DNA from: DASXYG01 sp036502625 | GTDB lineage: Bacteria > Actinomycetota > Actinomycetes > Streptosporangiales > Streptosporangiaceae | Direction of reading: 5' to 3' | Length of the DNA: 64,000 nt | Assembly (NCBI GenBank): GCA_036502625.1 | Contig: DASXYG010000080.1 | Span: 1 to 64,000 of the forward strand | Part shown: positions 34,975 through 43,278 of the stretch, in pieces | Position numbering within the stretch: the first letter of the stretch is position 1 | Layout of the letters: each line of letters begins with the position of its first letter | Program-made: the position numbers and the translations under genes | Notes under the pieces: generated by a model | Database searches by the model: none | What the model was told of the DNA's origin: nothing | The model's input: the letters and a program-made list of their open reading frames with translations, nothing else

Positions 34975-35523
34975 TCAGCCGGCCGCCTCCGGCGACTCCG
35001 CCGGTTCCGTCAGCAGCGCGGCCACCAGGTTCCTCGGCTCGCGCTCCACGATGGTCAGCGAGGTCTCGGTGCGCTGCAGGCCCTCGACCTTCCACAGCCG
35101 GTCGACGAGCACGTGGCGCAGGTGGTTGTGGTCGCGGATGCGGAGCCGGGCGATCATGTCGACGCCGCCGGTGACGACGGACAGCCATTCCACCTCGGGC
35201 ATCTGGGCGATCTGGTCGGCGGTCTCGCGCTGCTGGAACCCGCGGACGGTCCGGATCGAGAGGTACACCGTCATCGGATAGCCCGCGGCGCCCCAGTCGA
35301 TCCGCACGCCGTACCCGCGGATCACGCCGAGCCGCTCCAGCCGCTCGACCCGGCCGCCGACCGCGGGCGCCGACATGCCCAGCTCACGGGCCAGCGCCCG
35401 CTGCGAGCGCCGGGAATCCTCGCTGAGCAACACGAGGATCTGCCGATCAATGTCGTCGAGTGGCACCGACGCCGATTGTGCGGGCCCGCCCGTGTTCTCG
35501 GCGCTGTGAAGGTCGGTAGCCAT
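34975..35523 (-). CDS. Lrp/AsnC family transcription regulator
   Basis: A 182-residue regulator with an N-terminal helix-turn-helix (LDDIDRQILVLLSED, QRALARELGMSAPAVGGRVERLE) and a C-terminal RAM ligand domain (VYLSIRTV, VVTGGVDMIARLRIRD). Family members bind amino acids. It is divergent from the creatininase-led operon and convergent with the methylaspartate ammonia-lyase gene, so it likely controls the hydrolase operon at 35684-42520 in response to an amino acid. Confidence 0.92.
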   Translation of the reverse strand: MATDLHSAENTGGPAQSASVPLDDIDRQILVLLSEDSRRSQRALARELGMSAPAVGGRVERLERLGVIRGYGVRIDWGAAGYPMTVYLSIRTVRGFQQRETADQIAQMPEVEWLSVVTGGVDMIARLRIRDHNHLRHVLVDRLWKVEGLQRTETSLTIVEREPRNLVAALLTEPAESPEAAG

Positions 35524-35683
35524 GCCGGAAGTCCAACTTTCAGGTCGCGAGAACGATGCCGAACGATAAATCGGAAGCCGCGTAATTGGTGCGGTCTTCG
35601 CCGCACCGGGCGGGGATGGCGCGGGTCAATTCCAACCTACGGTACCCAATATTAACCGAGTTGAGAAACGGGGTGTCCAGAAG
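35524..35683. promoter_or_regulatory. Divergent promoter region of the Lrp-type regulator and the hydrolase operon
   Basis: A 160-base gap with AT-rich patches near 35560-35590 and 35630-35665 (CCAATATTAACC). It must serve the leftward regulator and the rightward creatininase-led operon. Lrp-type proteins often bind such regions, but I see no clear repeated operator. Confidence 0.4.
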
Positions 35684-36397
35684 TTGCGAGTGGTCGACAG
35701 AAATTGGATCCAAATTGCGGACTATCTGAAACACGATGATCGGATCGTGCTGCCGGTCGGCTCGATCGAACAGCACGGATACCTGTCGCTCGGTACCGAC
35801 GCGCTGCTCGCCGAGAGGGTCTCGGTCGAGGCCGCGGAACCGCTCGGCGTACCGGTGCTGCCGGTCGTGCCGTACGGCATGGCGCCGTACTTCGCCCGGT
35901 TCCCCGGCAGCATGAGCCTGCGCATCGGCACGTACATCGCGGTGGTGCGCGACCTGCTCGACTGCCTCGCCGGCCAGGGCTTCCGCCGGATCGCGGTGAT
36001 CAACGGCCACGGAGGCAACGCGCCGGTGGCCGGCATGATCCGCGAGTGGATCAGCGAGCCGCGCGCCGAGCGGGTGCAGGTGCTCTTCCATAGCTGGTAC
36101 AACGCGCCGAAAACGGCGGCGGCGGCCGGCCGGTTCGACGACGACCAGTACCACGGCTCCTGGCTGGAGAACTTTCCGTGGACGCGGGTGGACGGGGTGG
36201 CGATCCCGGACGGCGCCGCGCCCGTGCTGCCGCGCGAGCTGGTGAACAACCTCACCGCGGACGAGATGCGCGAGATGACGCCGGACGGCAGCCTCGGCGG
36301 CGCCTACCAGCGTCCGGACGAGGACATGCGGGTGGTCTGGGACGCGGGCGTGGCCGAGGTGCGCGAGCTGTTGGACACGGGATGGGGGCAGCGATGA
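35684..36397 (+). CDS. Creatininase family amidohydrolase
   Basis: A 237-residue metal-dependent amidohydrolase. Metal ligands are seen in GSIEQHGYLSLGTDA (Glu, His, Asp) and in INGHGGN (His). Family members open cyclic or linear amides such as creatinine and formylated amines. The start is TTG at 35684; GTG at 35690 is an alternative. It is the first gene of a rightward operon of hydrolases and overlaps the SDR gene as ATGA. Confidence 0.88.
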   Translation: MRVVDRNWIQIADYLKHDDRIVLPVGSIEQHGYLSLGTDALLAERVSVEAAEPLGVPVLPVVPYGMAPYFARFPGSMSLRIGTYIAVVRDLLDCLAGQGFRRIAVINGHGGNAPVAGMIREWISEPRAERVQVLFHSWYNAPKTAAAAGRFDDDQYHGSWLENFPWTRVDGVAIPDGAAPVLPRELVNNLTADEMREMTPDGSLGGAYQRPDEDMRVVWDAGVAEVRELLDTGWGQR

Positions 36398-37152
36398 GCG
36401 ACCAGGCATCGGCGGGCAGGGTCGCCGTCGTCACCGGAACGGCGCACGGCATCGGCGCGGCGATCGCGGACACGCTGGAGGCCGGCGGCATCCGGGTGCA
36501 CCGCGTCGACAAGGAGACCGTTGGCTCCGCCGACAATTCAACCACCGTTGGCTCCGCCGGCAATTCAACCGCCGTGGACCTGACCGACTCCGCCGCGGTG
36601 CGGGCGTACTTCGCCGAGGCCGGCAGGGTCGACATCCTGGTGAACAACGCGGGCGGCGTGGCCGGCCAGGTGCACAAGCCGATCGACGAGGTCACCGACG
36701 AGGACTGGGCCGCCGTCGTGAACGCCAACCTGACCAGCACCTTCCACTGCACCCGCGCGGTCGCGCCGGGGATGAGGGAGCGGGGCTGGGGCCGGATCGT
36801 GAACATCTCCTCCGGTGCCGGCCGCAGCGTCAGCCTCACCGGCATCCAGGCGTACGCGAGCGCGAAGGCCGGGCAGATCGGCTTCACCCGGCAGATGGCG
36901 CACGAGCTCGGCCCGCACGGCGTCACGGTGAACTGCATCGCGCCGGGATTCGTGCTGTCCAATCCGACCACGATCAAGCAATGGGAGGGCTACGGCGAGC
37001 GGGGCCAGTCCGAACTGGTCGAGGGCATCGCCGTCCGGCGGCTCGGCCGGCCGGAGGACATCGCCAATGGCGTCCGCTTCTTCGTCGCCGAGGAATCGTC
37101 CTGGGTCACCGGGCAAACAATTTCGATCGATGGTGGACATGCTCTCTTTTGA
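36394..37152 (+). CDS. Short-chain dehydrogenase/reductase with a duplicated 9-residue insert
   Basis: A 252-residue classical SDR. The cofactor motif is TGTAHGIG, the NNAG motif is present, Ser is in ISSGAG and the catalytic YASAK follows. The C-terminus GQTISIDGGHALF is typical. Residues about 42-59 contain a tandem repeat TVGSADNST-TVGSAGNST just after the second beta strand, where the cofactor-specificity loop lies. The substrate is unknown. Its end overlaps the M20 peptidase start by about 23 bp. Confidence 0.9.
   Translation: MSDQASAGRVAVVTGTAHGIGAAIADTLEAGGIRVHRVDKETVGSADNSTTVGSAGNSTAVDLTDSAAVRAYFAEAGRVDILVNNAGGVAGQVHKPIDEVTDEDWAAVVNANLTSTFHCTRAVAPGMRERGWGRIVNISSGAGRSVSLTGIQAYASAKAGQIGFTRQMAHELGPHGVTVNCIAPGFVLSNPTTIKQWEGYGERGQSELVEGIAVRRLGRPEDIANGVRFFVAEESSWVTGQTISIDGGHALF
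36517..36570 (+). repeat. Tandem 27-bp duplication inside the SDR gene
   Basis: Two adjacent 27-base units (36517-36543 and 36544-36570) differ at one base. The unit is less GC-rich than the surrounding gene and keeps the reading frame, adding nine residues per copy. Confidence 0.92.
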
Positions 37153-38518
37153 TGCCGGCGACGCCGAATACATCGACGAACTCACGGATTACGTCGCGAT
37201 TCCGAGCGTGAGCCGGGACGCGACGCCGGAAACGATGCGGGCCGCGGCGGCTTGGCTCGCCGCGCGCCTCTCGTTCGCCAATGGCCGGATCGTTCCCACC
37301 GACGGTCATCCGGTCGTCCGCGGCGACTGGCTCGGCGTTCCCGGCGCGCCGACCATTCTCGTGTACGGCCACTACGACGTTCAGCCGACCGGCGACCCGG
37401 ACGAGTGGCGGACGCCTCCGTTCGCGCTGACCGTGGACGGTGACGTGATCCGCGGCCGGGGTGTCTCGGACGACAAGGGCCCGGTCTTCATCGTCCTCAA
37501 GGTCGCGGAGACGTTCCTCGCGCAGGAAGGCGGGTTGCCGCTGAACGTGAAGTTCCTGTTCGAGGGCGAGGAGGAGATCGGCAGCCCGCACCTGCCGGCG
37601 TACGTTCGCGAGCACGCCGGCGAGCTGGCCGCCGACCTGGTGATCTCCGCGGACGGGGCGATGTGGCGGCCGGGCGAGCCGTCGCTGTCGCTGGCCTCGA
37701 AGGGACTGGTGGGCCTGGACATCGAGGTCACCGGCGCCGCCGGCGACCTGCACTCGGGCCGGTACGGCGGCACCGTGGCGAACCCGGCCCACGCCCTGAG
37801 CGCCGTCCTCGCGAGCCTGCACGACGCCGACGGCCGGGTCGCCGTGGAGGGCTTCTACGACGGCATTCCCGAGCTGGGCGCCGGCCGCCGCGCGGACATC
37901 GCGGCCGTGCCGTTCGACGACACCGCGTACCGGACCGGGCTCGGCCTGGACGAGCTGTTCGGCGAGGCGGGGTTCACCACGCTGGAGCGCCTGTGGGAGC
38001 GGCCCACCCTGGAGGTCAACGGCATCAGCGCGGGTGGGAAGTACACCGTCATCCCGCACGTCGCCACCGGCAACGTGTCGTGCCGGCTGGTGCCGGGCCA
38101 GGACGCGGCCGCGGTGCTCCGGGCGATCACCGCGCACGTCGCCGGACTGAAGATCCCCGGGGTGCGCGTGGCGGTTCGCCCGGACGGCGGCGCCGTGCCC
38201 GCGTACACGATTCCCGCCGATCACCCGGCGATCCGCGCCGCGAGCGCGGCCCTCGCCGGCGTCTACCCCGGCCGGGACGTGCTGCTCGCGGTCATCGCGG
38301 GCACGCTGCCCGCCACCGCGTTGTTCGAGGACGCGCTGGGCGCCAAGACGCTGTTCTTCTCCTTCTCCACGGCGGACGAGAACCTGCACGCGCCGAACGA
38401 GTTCCTGCGCACGGCCCGGCTGCGCGAGGGCATGCGCGCCTGGGCGGCGCTGTGGAGCCTGCTCGCCGACGGGCCGCACCGGCTGGTGCCGGCGGCCGGG
38501 AACGGGGCCACCCCATGA
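37130..38518 (+). CDS. M20 family dipeptidase (carnosinase/CNDP-like)
   Basis: A 462-residue zinc dipeptidase. Metal ligands are His in VYGHYDVQP, Asp in GRGVSDDKGP, and Glu in FEGEEEIGSP. The lid domain lies between about residues 200 and 400. The ATG at 37130 overlaps the SDR end; ATG at 37139 is an alternative. The protein is cytoplasmic, with no signal peptide. It overlaps the M19 gene as ATGA. In the operon it would split imported or processed dipeptides. Confidence 0.92.
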   Translation: MVDMLSFDAGDAEYIDELTDYVAIPSVSRDATPETMRAAAAWLAARLSFANGRIVPTDGHPVVRGDWLGVPGAPTILVYGHYDVQPTGDPDEWRTPPFALTVDGDVIRGRGVSDDKGPVFIVLKVAETFLAQEGGLPLNVKFLFEGEEEIGSPHLPAYVREHAGELAADLVISADGAMWRPGEPSLSLASKGLVGLDIEVTGAAGDLHSGRYGGTVANPAHALSAVLASLHDADGRVAVEGFYDGIPELGAGRRADIAAVPFDDTAYRTGLGLDELFGEAGFTTLERLWERPTLEVNGISAGGKYTVIPHVATGNVSCRLVPGQDAAAVLRAITAHVAGLKIPGVRVAVRPDGGAVPAYTIPADHPAIRAASAALAGVYPGRDVLLAVIAGTLPATALFEDALGAKTLFFSFSTADENLHAPNEFLRTARLREGMRAWAALWSLLADGPHRLVPAAGNGATP

Positions 38519-39717
38519 CCGCGAAGGGAGACGCCTACCGGTCCTACGGTTACCTCGTCCCGGGCGAGGACCTCCCGGTGTTCGACCTGGCGCCGGAGTT
38601 CGGCCGGGTCCCGCCGTACCAGGCTGAGTCCTCAGGTGAGGAGGCGGCGCGGGCGCGGCGGCTGCTCCGCGAGAACGTCGTGATCAGCCTGCACGACCAC
38701 CCCGTACGGTTCCCGGCGGACATGCGCGGGACGCCTGCGTACAACCGCACCGGGCGCCAGCACACCGCGTTCGCCGGGCTGCTCGCCTCCGGCATGACGG
38801 TGGTGTTCGACAACATGATGGACGGCACCGCCTGCGTGACCGGCAACGCCCCGTGGCGGTGGCAGGACGTCATCACCGACCTCGGCATGCGCCAGGCCGA
38901 CGTGGCGCACCAGAGCGACGTCGTCGTCATCCGCACCCTGGACGACATCGCGGCCGCGAAGCGTGACGGCACGGTGGGTCTGGTCTTCGGGCTGGAGGCG
39001 GCGACCCCGATCGAGAACGAGATCGACCGCCTCGACGTCTTGTACGGCCTCGGCCTGCGCCAGATCGGCATCGCCTACTCCGACGCCAACGCCCTCGGCA
39101 GCGGCCTGAACGAGACCAACGACGGCGGCCTCACCGACTTCGGCCGGCGCTGTGTCACGCGGATGAACCGGCTGGGCCTGGCCATCGACCTCTCCCACTC
39201 CTCCGACCGCACCGCCCTGGACACCTGTGCCGTCAGCGAGGCACCGGTGTTCATCACGCACGCCGGCGCCCGCGGGGTCTGGGACACCGCGCGGATGAAG
39301 CCGGACGACGTCCTGCGTGCCGTGGCCGAGACCAGTGGGGTGATCGGGATGTCCGCGGCGCCGCACACCACGTTGTCGCACGCCCACCCCCGGCACACGC
39401 TGCTGTCGGTCATGGACCACTTCAGGTACTGCGTGGACCTGGTCGGCATCGAGCACGTCGCGTTCGGGCCGGACACGCTGTACGGCGACCACGTCGGGCT
39501 GCACACCGTCTTCGGGCACCTGCTCAGGGCCGGCACCGCGGCGCGCGGTGGTCCGCCGTACGAGCCGGTCGCGTACGTGGACGGGCTGGAGAACCCGACC
39601 GAGAACTTCGGCAACATCGCGAACTGGCTCGTCCGCGAGGGCTACTCCGACGACGAGATCGCGGCCGTCCTCGGGGGCAACATCCTCCGCGCGCTGGAAG
39701 GGATCTGGGTCCGATGA
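38515..39717 (+). CDS. Membrane-dipeptidase (M19, renal dipeptidase) family protein
   Basis: A 400-residue metal-dependent dipeptidase. Ligand motifs appear in order: SLHDHP, GLEAATPIENE, DLSHSS and FITHAGARG, with Asp in FGPDTLYGDH. The family cleaves dipeptides, including those with a C-terminal D-amino acid. In contrast to the animal enzyme there is no signal peptide. The usual His-x-Asp motif is present as HDH. Genes are coupled at both ends by ATGA overlaps. Confidence 0.9.
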   Translation: MTAKGDAYRSYGYLVPGEDLPVFDLAPEFGRVPPYQAESSGEEAARARRLLRENVVISLHDHPVRFPADMRGTPAYNRTGRQHTAFAGLLASGMTVVFDNMMDGTACVTGNAPWRWQDVITDLGMRQADVAHQSDVVVIRTLDDIAAAKRDGTVGLVFGLEAATPIENEIDRLDVLYGLGLRQIGIAYSDANALGSGLNETNDGGLTDFGRRCVTRMNRLGLAIDLSHSSDRTALDTCAVSEAPVFITHAGARGVWDTARMKPDDVLRAVAETSGVIGMSAAPHTTLSHAHPRHTLLSVMDHFRYCVDLVGIEHVAFGPDTLYGDHVGLHTVFGHLLRAGTAARGGPPYEPVAYVDGLENPTENFGNIANWLVREGYSDDEIAAVLGGNILRALEGIWVR

Positions 39718-41432
39718 CGGCAGAGACGACGGGCGCCGGCGCGGGAGCGGCAGAACTCGCCCGGCTCAGCGACCTGTTCTTCCAGGTCAAGCATTCGGCC
39801 GACCCGTTCAGCGCCACGCTGCTCGGGGTATCGGGGTTCGACGGCCTGGTGCCCGACGTCAGCCGGGAGGGCGCGCGTACGACCGCCGCCGAGCTGGCCG
39901 GCATCGAGCGCGCGCTGACGGCCGTCGACCCCGGCGGTCTCGACCCGGCAGGGCGGGTCAACCATGCGGTACTCGGACGCCTCGCCTGGGCGATGCGGGC
40001 CGACCTGGAGACCGGGCTGTGGGAGGCCACCGCGTCCGCGGACGGCTACTCGTCGCCGACCGGGCTGATGTTCATGTCGGTTCCGGCCATGTCGATCACC
40101 GGCGCGGCGGACGCGGACCGCTACCTCGACCGGCTGGCCGCCCTGCCGGGCTTCCTCGACGCGGTCCTGAACCGCTACCGGGAGGCCGCGGCGGACGGCA
40201 GGCTCCCGACCCGGGTCGGCGTCGGCCAGGCCATCGACCAGCTCACCGGCCACCTGGCGCTGGACCTGGCCGATGACACGCTGCTCAGCACGAAGCTGCC
40301 CGCCGGCGTCGACGCCGACCGGATCCGTAACCGCGCCGCCGGGATCGTGGCCGACCAGGTACGGCCGGCGCTGCGCCGCCTGCTGGCCGGGCTGGGCGAC
40401 GACCTGCTGCCGCCGGCCCGCGACGACGACCACGTCGGCATCCGCTTCGTCCCCGGCGGTGAGGAGGGATACCGCGCCGCCGTACGACGGCACACCACGA
40501 CGGACCTCACGCCCGAGCAGATCCACCAGATCGGCCTGGACTGCCTGGAGGACCTGCGCGCGGAGTGGGCCGAGGTGGGCGGCCGTGCCCTCGGCATCAG
40601 CGACGTCACGGAGATCCGTACGCGGCTGCGTGAGGACCCGTCGCTGCGGTTCTCCGAAAGCCGGCAGATCGTCGCCATGGTCACCGACGCGCTGCGCCGC
40701 GCCGAGGAGGCCCGCGACGCCTGGTTCCCCGCGTACCGGATCGCTGACTGCGAGATCGAGGAGATCAACCCGATCGAGGCCGGAAACGCCGCGCTGGCGC
40801 ACTACCGGCCCCCGGCCGCCGACGGGTCGCGGCCGGGAGCGCACTGCCTGCTCACCGTCGACCCGCACGAACGGTTCGTGTACGAGTACGAGGCGCTGGC
40901 CTTCCACGAGAGCACGCCGGGCCACCACCTGCAGATCGGCTCCGCGCAGACACTCGGCGAGCTGCCCGCGTACCGGCGGTACCTGGACGCCGAGGTGTGC
41001 GGATACGTCGAAGGCTGGGGGCTGTACAGCGAGCGGCTCGCCGACGAGATGGGGCTGTACACCTCCGACACCGCGCGGCTGGGGATGCTGTCGTTCGACG
41101 CCCTGCGCGCCTGCCGCCTCGTCGTCGACACCGGCATGCACCACTTCGGCTGGTCCCGGCGGCGGGCGATGGACTTCATGTGGGAGAACACCGCCACGAC
41201 CCGGGCCAACGTCCGTAACGAGATCGACCGCTACATCGCCTGGCCCGGCCAGGCGTGCGCGTACATGATCGGCCGCCGGGAGATCCGCCGGCTGCGCACG
41301 CTCGCCCAGGACCGGCTCGGATCCCGGTTCGACATCCGCGACTTCCACGGCACCGTGCTCGGCAACGCGGCGGTGCCCCTCGACGTGCTCGAGCAGATCG
41401 TGACCGCCTGGCTCGACGACGCCGGGGCCTGA
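39714..41432 (+). CDS. DUF885 family protein, putative metallopeptidase
   Basis: A 572-residue mostly helical protein. It carries the zinc-type motif FHESTPGHHLQ and a downstream EGWGLYSERLADEMG that probably supplies the third ligand, both characteristic of DUF885. These proteins are thought to be cytoplasmic peptidases; no substrate is established that I can name. It follows the M19 gene in an ATGA overlap and precedes the S33 hydrolase by 18 bases. Confidence 0.87.
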   Translation: MTAETTGAGAGAAELARLSDLFFQVKHSADPFSATLLGVSGFDGLVPDVSREGARTTAAELAGIERALTAVDPGGLDPAGRVNHAVLGRLAWAMRADLETGLWEATASADGYSSPTGLMFMSVPAMSITGAADADRYLDRLAALPGFLDAVLNRYREAAADGRLPTRVGVGQAIDQLTGHLALDLADDTLLSTKLPAGVDADRIRNRAAGIVADQVRPALRRLLAGLGDDLLPPARDDDHVGIRFVPGGEEGYRAAVRRHTTTDLTPEQIHQIGLDCLEDLRAEWAEVGGRALGISDVTEIRTRLREDPSLRFSESRQIVAMVTDALRRAEEARDAWFPAYRIADCEIEEINPIEAGNAALAHYRPPAADGSRPGAHCLLTVDPHERFVYEYEALAFHESTPGHHLQIGSAQTLGELPAYRRYLDAEVCGYVEGWGLYSERLADEMGLYTSDTARLGMLSFDALRACRLVVDTGMHHFGWSRRRAMDFMWENTATTRANVRNEIDRYIAWPGQACAYMIGRREIRRLRTLAQDRLGSRFDIRDFHGTVLGNAAVPLDVLEQIVTAWLDDAGA

Positions 41433-41450
41433 CCCCCGAAGGAGCTGCTC

Positions 41451-42299
41451 ATGTTCGTGAAGATCAATGGTGCGCGCCTGAACGTCGAGATGCTCGGCGA
41501 CGAGGACAAGCCCGTGCTCATCGCCCACCACGGCGGCGGCGGTATCGGCTCGCTGGCCGAGCCGAAGTCCACGTTCGGCCCGCTGTCCGACCTGTTCCGT
41601 GTCGTCGTCTTCGACTCCCGCGGCTGCGGCCGCAGCGAGGGCGTGCCGCCGTACTCCCACGAGCAGTGGGCCGCCGACGTGGACGGCCTGCGCGAGTGGA
41701 TCGGCGCGGAGCAGGTCGTCATAGCGGGCGGCTCGTACGGCGGCTTCATCGCGATGGAGTACGCGATCGCCTACCCGGACCGGGTGCGGGCCATGATGCT
41801 GCGCGACACCTCGCCGGACCGTACGAACCTGACGCTCGCGCACGAGAACGCGCGCAACCAGACGAGGGTCGAGCTGAACTGGGAGAACTACGAGCGCTAC
41901 TGGTCCGGCAACATCCGCGACGACGACGACCTCAAGGCCTGCTGGGCCGAGCTGATCCCGTTGTACGACTTCGCGTACGACCCGGTGAAGGCGGCGGCCC
42001 GGGTCGAGGCCGGCATCTACCGGCACGAGGCGCACAACTGGTGCTTCCAGCACAACGCGCCGGTGTACGACGTCAAGCCGCGGCTGCCGTCGGTCACCTG
42101 CCCGACGCTGGTCATGGCGGGGCGTACGGACTGGGTCACGCCCGTTTCCTGCTCGGAGACGATCGCGTCGCTGCTGCCCAACGCGAAGCTCGTCGTCTTC
42201 GAACGGTCCGGCCACTCGCCGCAGTCCGACGAGCCCGAGCTGTTCCAGAAGACCATGCGGGACTTCCTGGCCTCGGCGCTGCCCGAGGGGGCGCGATGA
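41451..42299 (+). CDS. Alpha/beta hydrolase, prolyl-aminopeptidase-like (S33)
   Basis: A 282-residue alpha/beta hydrolase. The nucleophile Ser is in AGGSYGGF, the acid Asp in AGRTDWVTP and the His in RSGHSPQ. HHGGGGIGS forms the oxyanion loop and DSRGCGRSEG is typical of the fold. Similarity in layout to proline iminopeptidases fits the peptidase-rich operon, but an esterase is equally possible. AAGGAG lies upstream of the ATG. Confidence 0.85.
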   Translation: MFVKINGARLNVEMLGDEDKPVLIAHHGGGGIGSLAEPKSTFGPLSDLFRVVVFDSRGCGRSEGVPPYSHEQWAADVDGLREWIGAEQVVIAGGSYGGFIAMEYAIAYPDRVRAMMLRDTSPDRTNLTLAHENARNQTRVELNWENYERYWSGNIRDDDDLKACWAELIPLYDFAYDPVKAAARVEAGIYRHEAHNWCFQHNAPVYDVKPRLPSVTCPTLVMAGRTDWVTPVSCSETIASLLPNAKLVVFERSGHSPQSDEPELFQKTMRDFLASALPEGAR

Positions 42300-42520
42300 C
42301 GATCGAGAAGCGGGTCCTCAACGTCCAGGGGCTGGACATTCCGTACGCGGAGATCCGGGGGCGCGGCGACGGGCGGATCACCGCCGTGCCGATCGTGAAC
42401 GTCGCGGCGTTCTGGGCGCCGTCGCCGATCGTGGTGCCCGCCGACGGCAGGAACCTGAACCGGAGCCTCCCAGGCGACCCGGACGGTACGGCCGCCGACC
42501 AGCCCGGCCGTGTCCGCTGA
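42296..42520 (+). pseudogene. Remnant of a succinylglutamate desuccinylase/aspartoacylase-type deacylase
   Basis: A 74-codon frame starts in an ATGA overlap with the hydrolase. After 20 residues it reads AVPIVNVAAFWAPSP and VPADGRNLNRSLPGDPDGT, both recognisable as the middle of AstE/ASPA-like M14 deacylases. The zinc motif expected before this (HGDEYEG-like) and the C-terminal half are missing. It looks like a gene that lost an internal block and its end. A real micropeptide is less likely. Confidence 0.65.
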
Positions 42521-42590
42521 CGGTCTCCTCCTTGGACTCGCCCGCGACTGACGCCGGAAGGCGGCGCCGATCGGCCGGAAGGAAAGCAGT

Positions 42591-43268
42591 ATGCCGACGA
42601 CACAGAGGACGCTGGCGCAGATCGCGTACGGCGACATTCGCGCCATGATCCTCGATGGCGCGTTGCCACCCGGGTCGAAGCTGATCGTCCGGGTGCTGTC
42701 GGAGAAGCTCGGCCTGTCGGCGACGCCCATCAAGTCGGCGCTGGCCGCGCTGGAACGCGACGGGTTCCTCGTGGCCACGCCGCGCCGGGGTTTCCGCGTT
42801 CCCGAGATCGGGCTGTCCGACATGCGGGAGATCTACGAGCTGCGTGAGGCGCTGGACGGCATCGCCGCCCGCAGGGTGGCGCGGTCGGACGGCGCCGCGG
42901 AGCTCGCCCGTACCGTGCTGCGCCCGCTGATCGCCGAACAGCGGGAACGGGGGATGGCGGGCGACCTGGCCGCGATGCGCGACCGCGACCGCGCCTTCCA
43001 CCAGGCGATCTGGCATGCCTCCGGCAACGGCCGGCTGGCCCAGGTCACCGACAACCTCGGCGGCCAGATCCGCCTGGCGTGGCAGGTCCGCGGTTCCGGC
43101 AGCGTGGAGCGAGGGCTGCGCGAACACCAGGCGATCGTCGACGCGATCGCCGCGGGCGACGCCCTCCGCGCGGAGGGCGCCTCACGTGCCCACGTACGAA
43201 GCTCCTGGGCGGCCTTCGCGAAAGCCGCCCAGGAGACCACCCGCACCGCCGGAAGGCAACCGGTGTAG
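42591..43268 (+). CDS. GntR family regulator with FCD domain (FadR type)
   Basis: A 225-residue regulator. The winged helix occupies residues 5-75 (LAQIAYGDIRAMILDG, KLGLSATPIKSALAALERDGFL) and an all-helical FCD domain follows from about residue 85 (EIYELREALDGIAARR, FHQAIWHASGN), including His residues that usually bind metal and an organic acid. GGAAGGAAAG lies upstream of the ATG. It may control the preceding hydrolase operon or the convergent UbiD operon. Confidence 0.9.
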   Translation: MPTTQRTLAQIAYGDIRAMILDGALPPGSKLIVRVLSEKLGLSATPIKSALAALERDGFLVATPRRGFRVPEIGLSDMREIYELREALDGIAARRVARSDGAAELARTVLRPLIAEQRERGMAGDLAAMRDRDRAFHQAIWHASGNGRLAQVTDNLGGQIRLAWQVRGSGSVERGLREHQAIVDAIAAGDALRAEGASRAHVRSSWAAFAKAAQETTRTAGRQPV

Positions 43269-43278
43269 GGGCCGGTTG

